From positions 62,001-126,000 of the forward strand of contig NZ_SJFN01000006.1 of assembly GCF_004328075.1 (NCBI RefSeq): a stretch of DNA of 64,000 nucleotides. The letters run 5' to 3'. The stretch is from Siculibacillus lacustris. GTDB lineage: Bacteria > Pseudomonadota > Alphaproteobacteria > Rhizobiales > Ancalomicrobiaceae. The notes under the pieces are model-generated. The model ran no database searches, had not been told where the DNA came from, and saw only the letters and a program-made list of their open reading frames with translations. The position numbers and the translations under genes were made by a program. Positions 54,289-63,601 of this stretch are shown in pieces (position 1 is the first letter of the stretch; each line of letters starts with the position of its first letter).

Positions 54289-54649
54289 TCAGAGTTCGAG
54301 CCACTCGCGACCTTCGGAAGCAACCAACACGCCGGTATCGGCCGCCTGTATCAGGTTTTCGACCGTCAATATTTTGGGCTTCTCGTAACCACCCCGAAAA
54401 ATCATCTTGATGTATTCGGTAATCGACCAGCCTTTCCGAGCCGAACACCTCCAAGAGCAGACTTCCGTCGTAGGTGAACCCGAACTCCTTGCTCAGTTTC
54501 TCGATCAGATCGAATCCGTCGTCTCCGGCAAGCCAGAGATCTCGGCACAAATCATGGTGACTGGCGATCTGATCGACGCGCAGACCTATTTCCTCCGCGA
54601 CGATCCGCAGGACGCGGTCTCGTGTGGAGAGGGTTTCGATCTCGTCCAT
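54289..54649 (-). pseudogene. Frameshifted small acidic gene, DUF1493/ACP-like (tentative)
   Basis: Reads MDEIETLSTRDRVLRIVAEE to about FGSE in one frame, then continues in the next frame as ITEYIKMIFRGGYEKPKIL, LIQAADTGVLVAS and ends REWLEL. The first frame has no stop and runs on antisense through alr, far beyond a plausible protein. Removing one base near 54433-54435 (the AAA of GGAAAGG on the reverse strand) joins the two parts into a 119-residue protein. The pattern DLxxDLWLAGDDGFDLIEKL and the final LTVENLIQAADTG resemble DUF1493, small acyl-carrier-like proteins. The ATG at 54649 has GGAGGC eight bases upstream. Either a recent mutation or a base-call error. Confidence 0.6.
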
Positions 54650-54828
54650 GACCATGCCTCCGCTCGGAGATGCAGCCGCGAATTCGACCGTTCCGGATCG
54701 ACTTCGCCCGTGGTCCGTCACCCCCCGCAGACCATCCCCGTCCCCGACCTTTCGAGTCCCATTGGCAGCGATCGTCACCGTGGCACGGCGCCACACGATT
54801 CGTCATCCGTCGAGCGGGTACCTCTCCG

Positions 54829-55374
54829 TCACACCCGTTCGAGCTTCGCCCAGGGCTGCGGCGGCGGCTCGACGACGATCTCATCGCCCGCGGCGACCTC
54901 GCCGCCGACCCGGACGATCGCCATCACGCCGGCCTTGCGGATCAGACCGCCGTCGGCGGCGCGTCCGAGTACCGCGGCGTGCAGGCCGGGGCGGAAGGCG
55001 TCGATCTGGGCGCAGGGGTTGCGCAGGCTCGTCACCTCGATCACCGCCGTCGCCCCGAGCCGCAGCCGCGTGCCGCGCGGCAGGGCGAGGAGATCGAGGC
55101 CGGTAGTGGTGACGTTCTCGCCGAGGTCGCCGGGGGCGAGCGCGAAGGGCCGCACCAGGGGATCGTCGAAGAGTTCGGCGGGAATCAGATGAATCTGCCG
55201 CAGGTTGGGGGCGCTCGGGTCGACCGCGACGCGCGAGCGATGCTGCACCGTCTCGCCGCAATGGGCGTCACCTTCGACCCCGCGGCCGGCGAGCAGCCGG
55301 ATCGACGGGCGCAGCGGCTTGGAAAAGGCGTGCGAGTCGTCCGCCGCCACCGCGATCACCCGGGCTTCGATCAT
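54829..55374 (-). CDS. MOSC-domain protein
   Basis: 181 residues, made almost entirely of a MOSC domain, the sulphur-carrier domain of molybdenum-cofactor sulphurases, YiiM and mARC. Conserved parts: RGVEGDAHCGETVQHRSR, GDLGENVTTTGLDLLALPRG and the Cys-containing TSLRNPCAQIDAFRPGL. The NPCAQID Cys is the presumed sulphur or cofactor ligand. Standalone MOSC proteins of this type may work in molybdoenzyme-dependent reduction of N-hydroxylated compounds; the substrate here is unknown. The ATG at 55374 has GAGGACG upstream; a GTG at 55395 is the alternative. Confidence 0.85.
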   Translation of the reverse strand: MIEARVIAVAADDSHAFSKPLRPSIRLLAGRGVEGDAHCGETVQHRSRVAVDPSAPNLRQIHLIPAELFDDPLVRPFALAPGDLGENVTTTGLDLLALPRGTRLRLGATAVIEVTSLRNPCAQIDAFRPGLHAAVLGRAADGGLIRKAGVMAIVRVGGEVAAGDEIVVEPPPQPWAKLERV

Positions 55375-55470
55375 CTCGTCCTCGCTTCGTCCCACCTCCC
55401 CATGACGGCCTCGCGTGACACCCGAACGACGGCCGGAGCGTTTCGCCCTCGGCCCGCTCGCGCCGAGGGC

Positions 55471-56250
55471 TCAGCGAAAGCTCGGATCGCGCGGCGCCAC
55501 CGCGCCCTCGTCGCGGAAACGCCGGGCGGCGGTCTCGAACCCCGTCCAGGCCGCGGCCGCCAGGGCGCCGCCGAGGCTGACCCGTCGCACGCCGAGCGCC
55601 GCGAGAGCGTCGACCCGCATCGCCGCGCCCCACAGCAGGACGTTGACCGGCTTCGGTGCCACCGCTGCGACGATCTCGGCGATCGCCCCGAGATCGGCGA
55701 CGCAAGGCGCATAGAGACAATCGGCGCCGGCTTCGGCATAGGCGACCAGCCGGCCGACGGTGTCGGCGAGATCCGCCGCGCCGAGCAGGATCCCTTCGGC
55801 GCGTCCGACCAGGATCACGTCGGCGCCCGACGCGTCGATCGCCGCCCGCGCCGCGGTGAGCCGATCGACCGCCGCCGAGCGCTCGGACAGCACACCGCCG
55901 CGCTGATCTTCGATCGACAGCCCGCAGACACCGGTGTCGATCGCCGCCGCGACGTTGCGCGCCAGGTCGGCGAGGCTCGCGGCGTAGCCGTCTTCGAAAT
56001 CGGCGTTGATCGGCAGGTCGGTCGCCGGACAGAGGTGGCGCAGGTGGGCGAGTACCTCGTCGAGGGTGGCCTCGCCGTCCGCCTTGCCGAGCGACCAGGC
56101 GAGCCCGGAACTGGTCGTGGCGAGGGCTTCGAACCCCAGAGCCTCCAGTCGCCGGGCACCGCCGAGATCCCACGGATTGGGCAGCAGATGGCAGCCCGCC
56201 TCGTGCAGACGGCGGAACCGGGCCCGCTTCTCGACCAGTGCCATCGCCAT
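55471..56250 (-). CDS. Isocitrate lyase / PEP mutase family protein
   Basis: 259 residues, TIM-barrel fold. FEALATTSSGLAWSLGKAD; the metal-binding ADFEDGYA; GLSIEDQRGG; GRAEG; and PVNVLLWG. Members cleave or form C-C or P-C bonds of 2-oxo acids (2-methylisocitrate lyase, oxaloacetate decarboxylase, phosphonopyruvate enzymes). The usual lyase KKCGH motif is absent, so it belongs to the uncharacterised branch common in alphaproteobacteria. Upstream it has a symmetric operator-like site. Confidence 0.85.
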   Translation of the reverse strand: MAMALVEKRARFRRLHEAGCHLLPNPWDLGGARRLEALGFEALATTSSGLAWSLGKADGEATLDEVLAHLRHLCPATDLPINADFEDGYAASLADLARNVAAAIDTGVCGLSIEDQRGGVLSERSAAVDRLTAARAAIDASGADVILVGRAEGILLGAADLADTVGRLVAYAEAGADCLYAPCVADLGAIAEIVAAVAPKPVNVLLWGAAMRVDALAALGVRRVSLGGALAAAAWTGFETAARRFRDEGAVAPRDPSFR

Positions 56251-56271
56251 GGATCACCTCGAACAAACCAT

Positions 56272-56289
56272 GAACATGGTAGCATGTTC
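56272..56289. promoter_or_regulatory. Inverted repeat before the PEP-mutase-like gene
   Basis: GAACATG-GTAG-CATGTTC, perfect 7-bp arms, 22 bases upstream of the start codon. It overlaps a second palindrome ACCATG-AA-CATGGT (56267-56280). The placement suits a repressor site; no regulator gene of this unit is adjacent. Confidence 0.5.
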
Positions 56290-56357
56290 GCGGCGGCCGT
56301 CAAGGGACACCTGCGGCGGCGAGAGGCCCGTCGGCGTCGAATCCGCCCGGCCCTCGG

Positions 56358-56482
56358 CCGTCATCCCCGGCCGGAGCCGGCGGAGGGAAGGGATCGAGGG
56401 GCCCGATCGGTCGACCTCGGGCGTTTCCCGGGTGGCGCCTGGGTCCCCTTCCCTCGCCCTGCGGGCTCGCCGGGGACGACGG
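56358..56482. repeat. Palindromic intergenic element, copy B
   Basis: Begins CCGTCATCCCCGGCCGGAGC and ends CTCGCCGGGGACGACGG. Its reverse complement matches copy A over both flanks (about 45 and 40 bases with few differences), while the central 40 bases differ. It fills most of the 318-base gap between the PEP-mutase-like gene and the reductase gene. Confidence 0.75.
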
Positions 56483-56516
56483 CGGAGAGGGCGGAGAGGG
56501 CGGAGAGGGCGGAGAG
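56481..56516. repeat. Four exact 9-base direct repeats
   Basis: GGCGGAGAG repeated four times without change, starting on the last two bases of copy B. A small minisatellite, probably slipped-strand expansion and prone to change in number between strains. Confidence 0.8.
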
Positions 56517-56568
56517 GGCATCCGCTCGACCGGGGCGGCCGTGGCGGCGCCCCGGTCGAGCATTGACG

Positions 56569-57126
56569 TCAGGCCGCGACCGTCGCGGCCGCGGTCTCGC
56601 CGAGCAGTTCGGCGACATAGGCCTCGGCGTCGGCGGCGATCTCGTCGTCGGTGATGCCGTAGAGCGCGCCCTGGAGGGCATGGGGCGCGGTGTAGATGCC
56701 GCGCACGAAGGCGACGGTCTGCTGGATCGGCCGCAGGAATTCCGACAGGGTGTAGGCGTTCTGGTCGCCGGCGCGATAGGCTTCGGCCTTGCCGCCGGTC
56801 GACACCGCGACGCCGAAGCGCTTGCCGACCAGGGCGTCGCCGCCGGGGCCGAAGGCATAGCCGTAGCCGAGCACGTCGTCGAACCACTGCTTGAGCAGCG
56901 CCGGGGTGGCGAACCAGAACATCGGGAACTGGAAGACCACCCGGTCGTGGGCGTCGAGCAGCGCCCGCTCGGCGGCGACGTCGATGCGGCCGTCGGGATA
57001 GGCGTCGTAGAGGCTGTGGACGGTGATCCGATCGGGATGGCGCGACAGGGCGGCGAGCCAGCCGCGGTTGACCCGCGACGTGGCGAGGGCGGGATGGGCG
57101 ACGACGACGAGGGTCTTGGCAGGCAT
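56569..57126 (-). CDS. NAD(P)H-dependent flavin oxidoreductase (KefF/YwrO/MdaB-like)
   Basis: 185 residues, flavodoxin-like fold; two-electron reduction of quinones, azo or nitro compounds. N-terminal KTLVVVAHPALATSRVN is the FMN phosphate loop; RVVFQFPMFWFATPALLKQW is the typical quinone-reductase strand-loop; YGYAFGPGGDALVGKR and VSTGGKAEAY follow. GGAG precedes the ATG. Divergent from an HxlR regulator over 132 bases with two inverted repeats, a usual arrangement in which the HxlR protein controls the reductase in response to quinones or aldehydes. Confidence 0.87.
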   Translation of the reverse strand: MPAKTLVVVAHPALATSRVNRGWLAALSRHPDRITVHSLYDAYPDGRIDVAAERALLDAHDRVVFQFPMFWFATPALLKQWFDDVLGYGYAFGPGGDALVGKRFGVAVSTGGKAEAYRAGDQNAYTLSEFLRPIQQTVAFVRGIYTAPHALQGALYGITDDEIAADAEAYVAELLGETAAATVAA

Positions 57127-57171
57127 GGGACACTCCGGTTCCGAAGAGGGATCGACTTCGCTTTCGGAAGT

Positions 57172-57190
57172 CGGTATTCTTTTGATACCG
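57172..57190. promoter_or_regulatory. Inverted repeat between reductase and hxlR (site 1)
   Basis: CGGTAT-N7-ATACCG, perfect arms, 46 bases upstream of the reductase start and 69 bases from the regulator start. Likely HxlR-type operator. Confidence 0.5.
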
Positions 57191-57228
57191 AAACGGCAAA
57201 AGGCCGCAAGGAGGGAGCGAGACGATAC

Positions 57229-57250
57229 TCGGTTCCCTTCCGGTAACCGA
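57229..57250. promoter_or_regulatory. Inverted repeat before hxlR (site 2)
   Basis: TCGGTT-N10-AACCGA, perfect arms, ending 8 bases before the regulator ATG. It shares the CGGT/ACCG ends of site 1 and could serve autoregulation. Confidence 0.4.
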
Positions 57251-57258
57251 GACCGCCC

Positions 57259-57642
57259 ATGACCCTGCACAAATCCACCGCCTGCGACGCCGACCACTGT
57301 CCGATCCGCGACGTCCTCGGCCACATCGGCGATCGCTGGACGGTCCTGGTGCTCAAGGCCCTGGAGCCCGGCACCCTGCGCTTCGGCGAGATCCGCCACG
57401 TCATCGAGGACGTGTCGCAGCGCATGTTGGCGCAGACCCTGCGCCGGCTGGAGCAGGACGGACTGGTGTCGCGACGGGTGCATCCGAGCATTCCGCCGCG
57501 GGTCGACTACACCCTGACCGATCTCGGCCGGTCGCTGATGGAACCGATCGGCGCGATGGTCGACTGGGCCGTGACCCATCACGAAGACGTGCGCGCCGCC
57601 CGCGCCGCCTGGGTGCCGCCGCCGTCGCACACGGCGCTGTGA
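57259..57642 (+). CDS. HxlR-family transcriptional regulator
   Basis: 127 residues, winged helix. CPIRDVLGHIGDRWTVLVLK at the start is the HxlR signature, with a Cys (Cys14) at the position used for redox or electrophile sensing in related proteins such as YodB and QorR; a second Cys at residue 9 is nearby. LRFGEIRHVIEDVSQRMLAQ is the recognition region. Divergent from the flavin oxidoreductase, which it very probably controls. Confidence 0.9.
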   Translation: MTLHKSTACDADHCPIRDVLGHIGDRWTVLVLKALEPGTLRFGEIRHVIEDVSQRMLAQTLRRLEQDGLVSRRVHPSIPPRVDYTLTDLGRSLMEPIGAMVDWAVTHHEDVRAARAAWVPPPSHTAL

Positions 57643-57650
57643 GGCGAGCC

Positions 57651-57740
57651 GTAGGGTGCATGGAGCGCAGCGACTTGCACCACACCGGGGCGGACCGTCG
57701 AGGCGGCTCGGTGCAAGTCGCTGCGCTCCATGCACCCTAC
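57651..57740. repeat. Perfect 31-bp inverted repeat
   Basis: Arms 57651-57681 and 57710-57740 are exact reverse complements, separated by 28 bases. Starts 8 bases after the hxlR stop. The arm begins GTAGGGTGCATGGAGCGCAG. Repeats with this GTAGGGTGCA end are scattered in many proteobacterial genomes. The transcript hairpin could act as terminator or mRNA end protector for hxlR and insulate radA. Confidence 0.85.
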
Positions 57741-57829
57741 GGGATCGGTCGACCGGATCTCCTCTGTACAAAACAAGAACATTCTGCCAGGGTGAGGCAA
57801 CACTCCTTCCCTCGGACGTCGGAGCCGTC

Positions 57830-59371
57830 ATGGCCAAACGCAGCAGCCGGTTCGTCTGCCAGAACTGCGGATCGGTGACCAGCCGCTGGGCCGGGCGCTG
57901 CGACGCCTGCGGCGAATGGAACACCATCACCGAAGAACTCGACGGCGGGGTCGGCGGCGCGCCGCCGGCGGTGTCGGTGTCGAATCGCCGCGGCCGGGTG
58001 GTGCCCCTGGTGGCGCTGTCGGGCGAGGCCGAGGAGGCGCCGCGCATCGCCACCGGCATCGCCGAGCTCGATCGGGTGACCGGCGGCGGCTTCGTGCGCG
58101 GCTCGGTGCTGCTGGTCGGCGGCGATCCCGGCATCGGCAAGTCGACGCTGTTGATCCAGGCGGCGGCGGTCTTGGCGCGGGCCGGGCACGGCGTCGTCTA
58201 TGTCTCGGGCGAGGAATCGGTCGGGCAGGTGCGGCTGCGCGCCGAGCGCTTGGGGCTCGCCGACGCGCCGGTGGCGCTGGCCGCCGAGACCTCGGTCGAG
58301 GACATCCTGGCGACGCTGGCGGCCGGGCCGATCCCGGCCTTCGTGGTGATCGATTCGATCCAGACGCTGTGGACCGAGCTCGCCGAATCGGCGCCGGGCA
58401 CGGTGACCCAGGTGCGCACCTCGGCGCAGGCGATGGTGCGTTTCGCCAAGGCCAGCGGCGCCACCGTGGTGCTGGTCGGCCACGTCACCAAGGACGGCCA
58501 GATCGCCGGGCCGCGCGTGGTCGAGCACATGGTCGACGCGGTGCTCTATTTCGAGGGCGACGGCGCGCGGCAGTTCCGCGTGCTGCGTTCGGTCAAGAAC
58601 CGCTTCGGGGCGACCGACGAGATCGGCGTGTTCGAGATGACCGGCCGCGGTCTCGGCGAGGTCGCCAATCCGTCGGAATTGTTCCTCGGCGAGCGCGACG
58701 GGCGTTCGCCGGGCATGGCGGTGTTCGCCGGCATGGAGGGCTCGCGGCCGCTGCTGATCGAGATCCAGGCGCTGGTGGTGCCGACCTCGCTCGGTACCGC
58801 CCGGCGCGCCGTGGTCGGCTGGGACGGCAATCGCCTGTCGATGATCCTGGCGGTGCTCGAGGCCCATTGCGGGGTGCGGCTCGGCCAGCACGACGTCCAT
58901 CTCAATGTCGCCGGCGGCCTGCGGATCGGCGAGCCGGCGGCGGATCTCGCGGTCGCGGCGGCGCTGGTGTCGTCGCTGTCGGGCGTGCCCTTGCCCAAGG
59001 AGAGCGTCTATTTCGGCGAGGTCGGCCTGTCCGGCGCGATCCGGCCGGTGCCGCGCGCCGAGACCCGGCTGAAGGAGGCCGAGCGCCTGGGCTTCCGCGC
59101 CGCGGTGATGCCGACCGGCAATCTCGGCGACGCCGGCGGTGGACGGGGACGCGAGGCGTCGCGAGCGGCGGCGAGCGGGCTCGATCTCGCGGAAATCGAA
59201 TCCTTGCGCGATCTGGTGGCACGGATCGCCGCCGGCTCGGGTGGGCGCGAGCTGCGGGTCGAATCGGGAGGGCGCGAGCGGCGCGACGACGCGGCGGAGA
59301 CCCCCGCGCCACCGCGCACCGCGTCGGTGGCGCGGGCCGGCGGCTGGCGCGGCGACGGGCGGCGCGGGTGA
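57830..59371 (+). CDS. radA: DNA repair protein RadA
   Basis: RecA-related branch-migration helicase acting in recombination and fork repair. 513 residues, longer than the usual 460 because of an Arg-rich, probably disordered C-terminal tail (from about 470). Zinc finger C10-x2-C13-x10-C24-x2-C27; Walker A GGDPGIGKST (residues 97-106); the KNRFG motif (SVKNRFGATDE); C-terminal Lon-like domain (HCGVRLGQHDVHLNVAGGLR, YFGEVGLSGAIRPV). The start at 57830 follows GGAG. Confidence 0.94.
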   Translation: MAKRSSRFVCQNCGSVTSRWAGRCDACGEWNTITEELDGGVGGAPPAVSVSNRRGRVVPLVALSGEAEEAPRIATGIAELDRVTGGGFVRGSVLLVGGDPGIGKSTLLIQAAAVLARAGHGVVYVSGEESVGQVRLRAERLGLADAPVALAAETSVEDILATLAAGPIPAFVVIDSIQTLWTELAESAPGTVTQVRTSAQAMVRFAKASGATVVLVGHVTKDGQIAGPRVVEHMVDAVLYFEGDGARQFRVLRSVKNRFGATDEIGVFEMTGRGLGEVANPSELFLGERDGRSPGMAVFAGMEGSRPLLIEIQALVVPTSLGTARRAVVGWDGNRLSMILAVLEAHCGVRLGQHDVHLNVAGGLRIGEPAADLAVAAALVSSLSGVPLPKESVYFGEVGLSGAIRPVPRAETRLKEAERLGFRAAVMPTGNLGDAGGGRGREASRAAASGLDLAEIESLRDLVARIAAGSGGRELRVESGGRERRDDAAETPAPPRTASVARAGGWRGDGRRG

Positions 59372-59639
59372 TCGCACGATTTCGCGCTGGACCGGGGACG
59401 CCGGCTCGCGTATCGAAACGTCGGGTCCGACGGGACGGGGCGTGCGCGGCGTGCGCTTCGTCGTCGGTGGACGGATCGGCCGGCGGACGACCGCCGCGGC
59501 GCCTGAGAGGGCGATCCGCGGCGAACCGCTTCGGGCGGACGGCGGGGATCGCGGCGGCGGCGCGATCGGGTCCCGGCTCGATCGAGGGGCCGAACGGCGC
59601 GGGCCCTCGCGGCAACTCGGGCGAGGCAGGGTTCGAACG

Positions 59640-60308
59640 ATGGATTTCGTGACGCTTCTCGACGGCATCGTCATCACCGTGATGCTGGTGTCGGCATTGC
59701 TCGCCATGTATCGCGGCTTCCTGCGCGAAGTGCTGTCGATCGCCTCGTGGGCGGCGGCGGCGGCGGTGGCGGCGATGTTCTACAAACAGCTGCTGCCGTC
59801 GGTGAAGATCTATGTGCCCAACGACAACGTGGCGATGGGCCTGACGATCGCGGCGCTGTTCATCGTGACGCTGCTGGTGGTCAGCTGGATCACCATGAAG
59901 ATCTCCGATTTCGTGCTCGATTCGGCGTTCGGCGCGCTCGACCGCACCGTCGGCTTCCTGTTCGGCGCGGCCCGCGGCCTGCTGCTGGTGGTCGTGGCGA
60001 TGCAGTTCTTCAACTGGTTCGTGCCGCCGGCCCAGCAGCCGCGCTGGGTCTCGGCGGCCAAGTCGAAGCCGATCGTCGACTATCTCGGCGAGCGCCTGAT
60101 GGCGGCGCTGCCCGAGGACGCCGAAAAGCTGCTGCTGCAGAAGTTCAAGAAGCGCGCGCCCGACGACGGCGCGCCGCAGGAGCCGCCGGACCTCGCCAAG
60201 CCGGCACCGGCCAAGAGTTCCGAAGCGCCCGCGACCGCACCGGTCTATCGCCCCGGCGAGAAGCGGCAGATCGAGCAGATCATCACGTCGACGGGCAAGG
60301 CGCCCTGA
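59640..60308 (+). CDS. cvpA: CvpA-family membrane protein
   Basis: 222-residue inner-membrane protein with about four spans in residues 1-135 and a hydrophilic tail rich in Pro, Ala and Lys (about 165-222). Begins MDFVTLLDGIVITVMLVSAL; contains YRGFLREVLSIASW and GALDRTVGFLFGAARGLLLV, both CvpA hallmarks. The family is named for colicin V production and is linked with envelope homeostasis and survival of bile-type stress; the biochemical role is unknown. The position directly before purF is conserved. AGGG precedes the ATG. Confidence 0.92.
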   Translation: MDFVTLLDGIVITVMLVSALLAMYRGFLREVLSIASWAAAAAVAAMFYKQLLPSVKIYVPNDNVAMGLTIAALFIVTLLVVSWITMKISDFVLDSAFGALDRTVGFLFGAARGLLLVVVAMQFFNWFVPPAQQPRWVSAAKSKPIVDYLGERLMAALPEDAEKLLLQKFKKRAPDDGAPQEPPDLAKPAPAKSSEAPATAPVYRPGEKRQIEQIITSTGKAP

Positions 60309-60442
60309 GACACGACGACCGATGGACGGGCCGGCCCGGCGACGGGCCTCGCATCTTTTTCGTCCATCGTCATCGCCGACCGACGGTCCGGTCCGCCCTC
60401 GAACGGGCCGACGGCGGCGGCTCACGAACGGAGACAGAATTG

Positions 60443-61936
<1,494 letters not shown>

Positions 61937-62006
61937 TCCGACGGGCGACGGGCCTGCGGACGCCGGTCCGCGGCGCGAGCGCCCTCGCCCCTTCCGGAGT
62001 TCCGTC

Positions 62007-62735
62007 ATGACCGACAAGCCCCTCTCCGACCGCATCGTGGTGGTCACCGGCGCCTCGCGCGGCATCGGCTACACGCTGGCCCGGGCGATCGCCGCGGCGG
62101 GGGCCCATGTGGTGGCGGTGGCGCGCACCGTCGGCGGGCTCGAGGAGCTCGACGACGAGATCCGCGCGGCCGGCGGGGTGGCGACCCTGGTGCCGCTCGA
62201 CCTCACCGACGGACCCGGTGTCGATCGGCTCGGCGGCGTCCTCTACGAGCGCTTCGGGCGGGTCGACGGCCTCATCGGCAATGCCGGCATCCTCGGCCCG
62301 ACCTCGCCGCTCGGCCACATCGCGCCGAAGGACTGGGACAAGGTGATGGCGGTCAACGTCACCGCCAACTGGCGCCTGATCCGCTCGCTCGATCCTCTGC
62401 TGCGGGCCGCACCGGCGGGCCGCGCGGTGTTCGTCACTTCCAGCGCGGCACGCCGGATCCGCGCCTATTGGGGCCCCTATGCGGTGTCCAAGGCGGCGCT
62501 CGAGGCCCTGGTGGTGACCTGGGCGCGGGAGACCGAGACGACACCGTTGAAGGTCAACCTGATCAATCCCGGGCGGCTGCGCACCAAGATGCGCGCCGCG
62601 GCGATGCCCGGCGAAGATCCCGAGACCCTGGACACCCCGGACGTGCTGGTGCCGGCGGTGCTGGCGATGTTGGCGCCCGCGCTCGCCGAATCGGGGCGGG
62701 TGTGGGACCACCCGACCGGCGACTGGCTCGCCTGA
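62007..62735 (+). CDS. Short-chain dehydrogenase/reductase (YciK-like)
   Basis: 242 residues, SDR fold, NAD(P)-dependent. TGASRGIGYTLARAIA (cofactor), GNAGILGPTSPLGHI, Ser in VTSSAAR, and catalytic Tyr/Lys in YAVSKAALE. The GNAGILGP..P and WxxVMxVNVTA pattern is like YciK, whose substrate is not established. It sits directly after purF in many alphaproteobacteria. About 70 bases after purF without a clear terminator, so likely co-transcribed. Confidence 0.88.
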   Translation: MTDKPLSDRIVVVTGASRGIGYTLARAIAAAGAHVVAVARTVGGLEELDDEIRAAGGVATLVPLDLTDGPGVDRLGGVLYERFGRVDGLIGNAGILGPTSPLGHIAPKDWDKVMAVNVTANWRLIRSLDPLLRAAPAGRAVFVTSSAARRIRAYWGPYAVSKAALEALVVTWARETETTPLKVNLINPGRLRTKMRAAAMPGEDPETLDTPDVLVPAVLAMLAPALAESGRVWDHPTGDWLA

Positions 62736-62794
62736 CCGGCTGCCATGCGGGGCATCCCGGACCTTGACCCCCCCGCCCTGCCCCGCTACCCAGA

Positions 62795-62905
62795 GGTCGT
62801 CGGGGAGTAGCCGCCGCTCGTGACGAGCGGGATCGCGTCAACATGCTCGTGGGGAACCCACGTGGCGCGATCGGCCGGAGGGCATGGCAAGACCGGAGCG
62901 CCGTC
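62795..62905 (+). ncRNA. Manganese riboswitch (yybP-ykoY)
   Basis: Leader of mntP. Seen: CGGGGAGTAGCCGC at the 5' side (62801-62814), a stem CCGCTCG/CGAGCGG (62813-62829), the conserved GCGTCAACATGCTCG loop (62835-62849), a second stem, and the 3' consensus GGCATGGCAAGACCGGAGC (62881-62899). These are the invariant parts of the yybP-ykoY motif that binds Mn2+ at the docked loops. Mn2+ binding should switch on the exporter, probably by freeing the ribosome site, as no terminator is seen. Confidence 0.88.
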
Positions 62906-62964
62906 GGGACCCCCACGCGGGTCGCGGCGAGGCGCATCTCGGGTCAGCTCGCCGGAATTCCGTG

Positions 62965-63522
62965 ATGTCATTGTTTTCGTTGATGATCCTGGCCCTCGGC
63001 CTGTCGGTCGACGCCTTCGCGGCGGCGGTCGGGCGCGGGGCGGCCGGCGGCCCGCCGCGGCTCCTGCCGGCGCTCGGCACCGGGTTGGTGTTCGGCTTCG
63101 TCGAGATGCTGACCCCGGTGATCGGCTGGGCGCTGGGCTCGGCCTTCGCCGGCTACGTCGAGGCGGTCGATCATTGGATCGCCTTCGCACTGCTGACCGC
63201 GGTCGGCGGACGCATGGCGTGGTGTGCGGTGACCCGCACCGAGGATGCGCCGCCGGCCGGACGGTCGCTGCTGGCGCTGGTCTGCACGGCGATCGGCACC
63301 TCGATCGACGCCATGGCGGTCGGCGTGTCACTGGCGCTGCTCGACGTCGACATCCGCGTCGCGGCCGCGGTGATCGGCACCACCACCTTCGTGATGGCGA
63401 CGATCGGCCTCTTGGCCGGGCGGATGATCGGCGAACGGGCCGGGACGCGGGCCGAGGTCGGCGCCGGGGTCGGTCTGGCGCTGCTCGGCTGCGCCATCCT
63501 GTGGCAGCATTCGATCGCCTGA
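62965..63522 (+). CDS. mntP: Manganese efflux pump MntP
   Basis: 185-residue inner-membrane Mn2+ exporter with six spans in two inverted repeats. The repeat motif is seen twice: LGLSVDAFAAAVGRG and IGTSIDAMAVGVSLA, each with the metal-binding Asp. TPVIGWALG follows the first. The GC-rich leader contains the manganese riboswitch, consistent with induction by manganese. The start could also be the adjacent GTG at 62962. Confidence 0.93.
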   Translation: MSLFSLMILALGLSVDAFAAAVGRGAAGGPPRLLPALGTGLVFGFVEMLTPVIGWALGSAFAGYVEAVDHWIAFALLTAVGGRMAWCAVTRTEDAPPAGRSLLALVCTAIGTSIDAMAVGVSLALLDVDIRVAAAVIGTTTFVMATIGLLAGRMIGERAGTRAEVGAGVGLALLGCAILWQHSIA

Positions 63523-63601
63523 AGGTCGGCGCCGGTCCCACCGGACGCGACGACCCGACCGCCCGTGAGGGCGGCTGGGTCGGATCGTGCGAACCGCCGC
63601 C

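Noticed and set aside
57775-57800. AGAACATTCT near radA as a LexA (SOS) box
   Set aside because: It does not fit the alphaproteobacterial GTTC-N7-GTTC pattern and the symmetry is only four bases.
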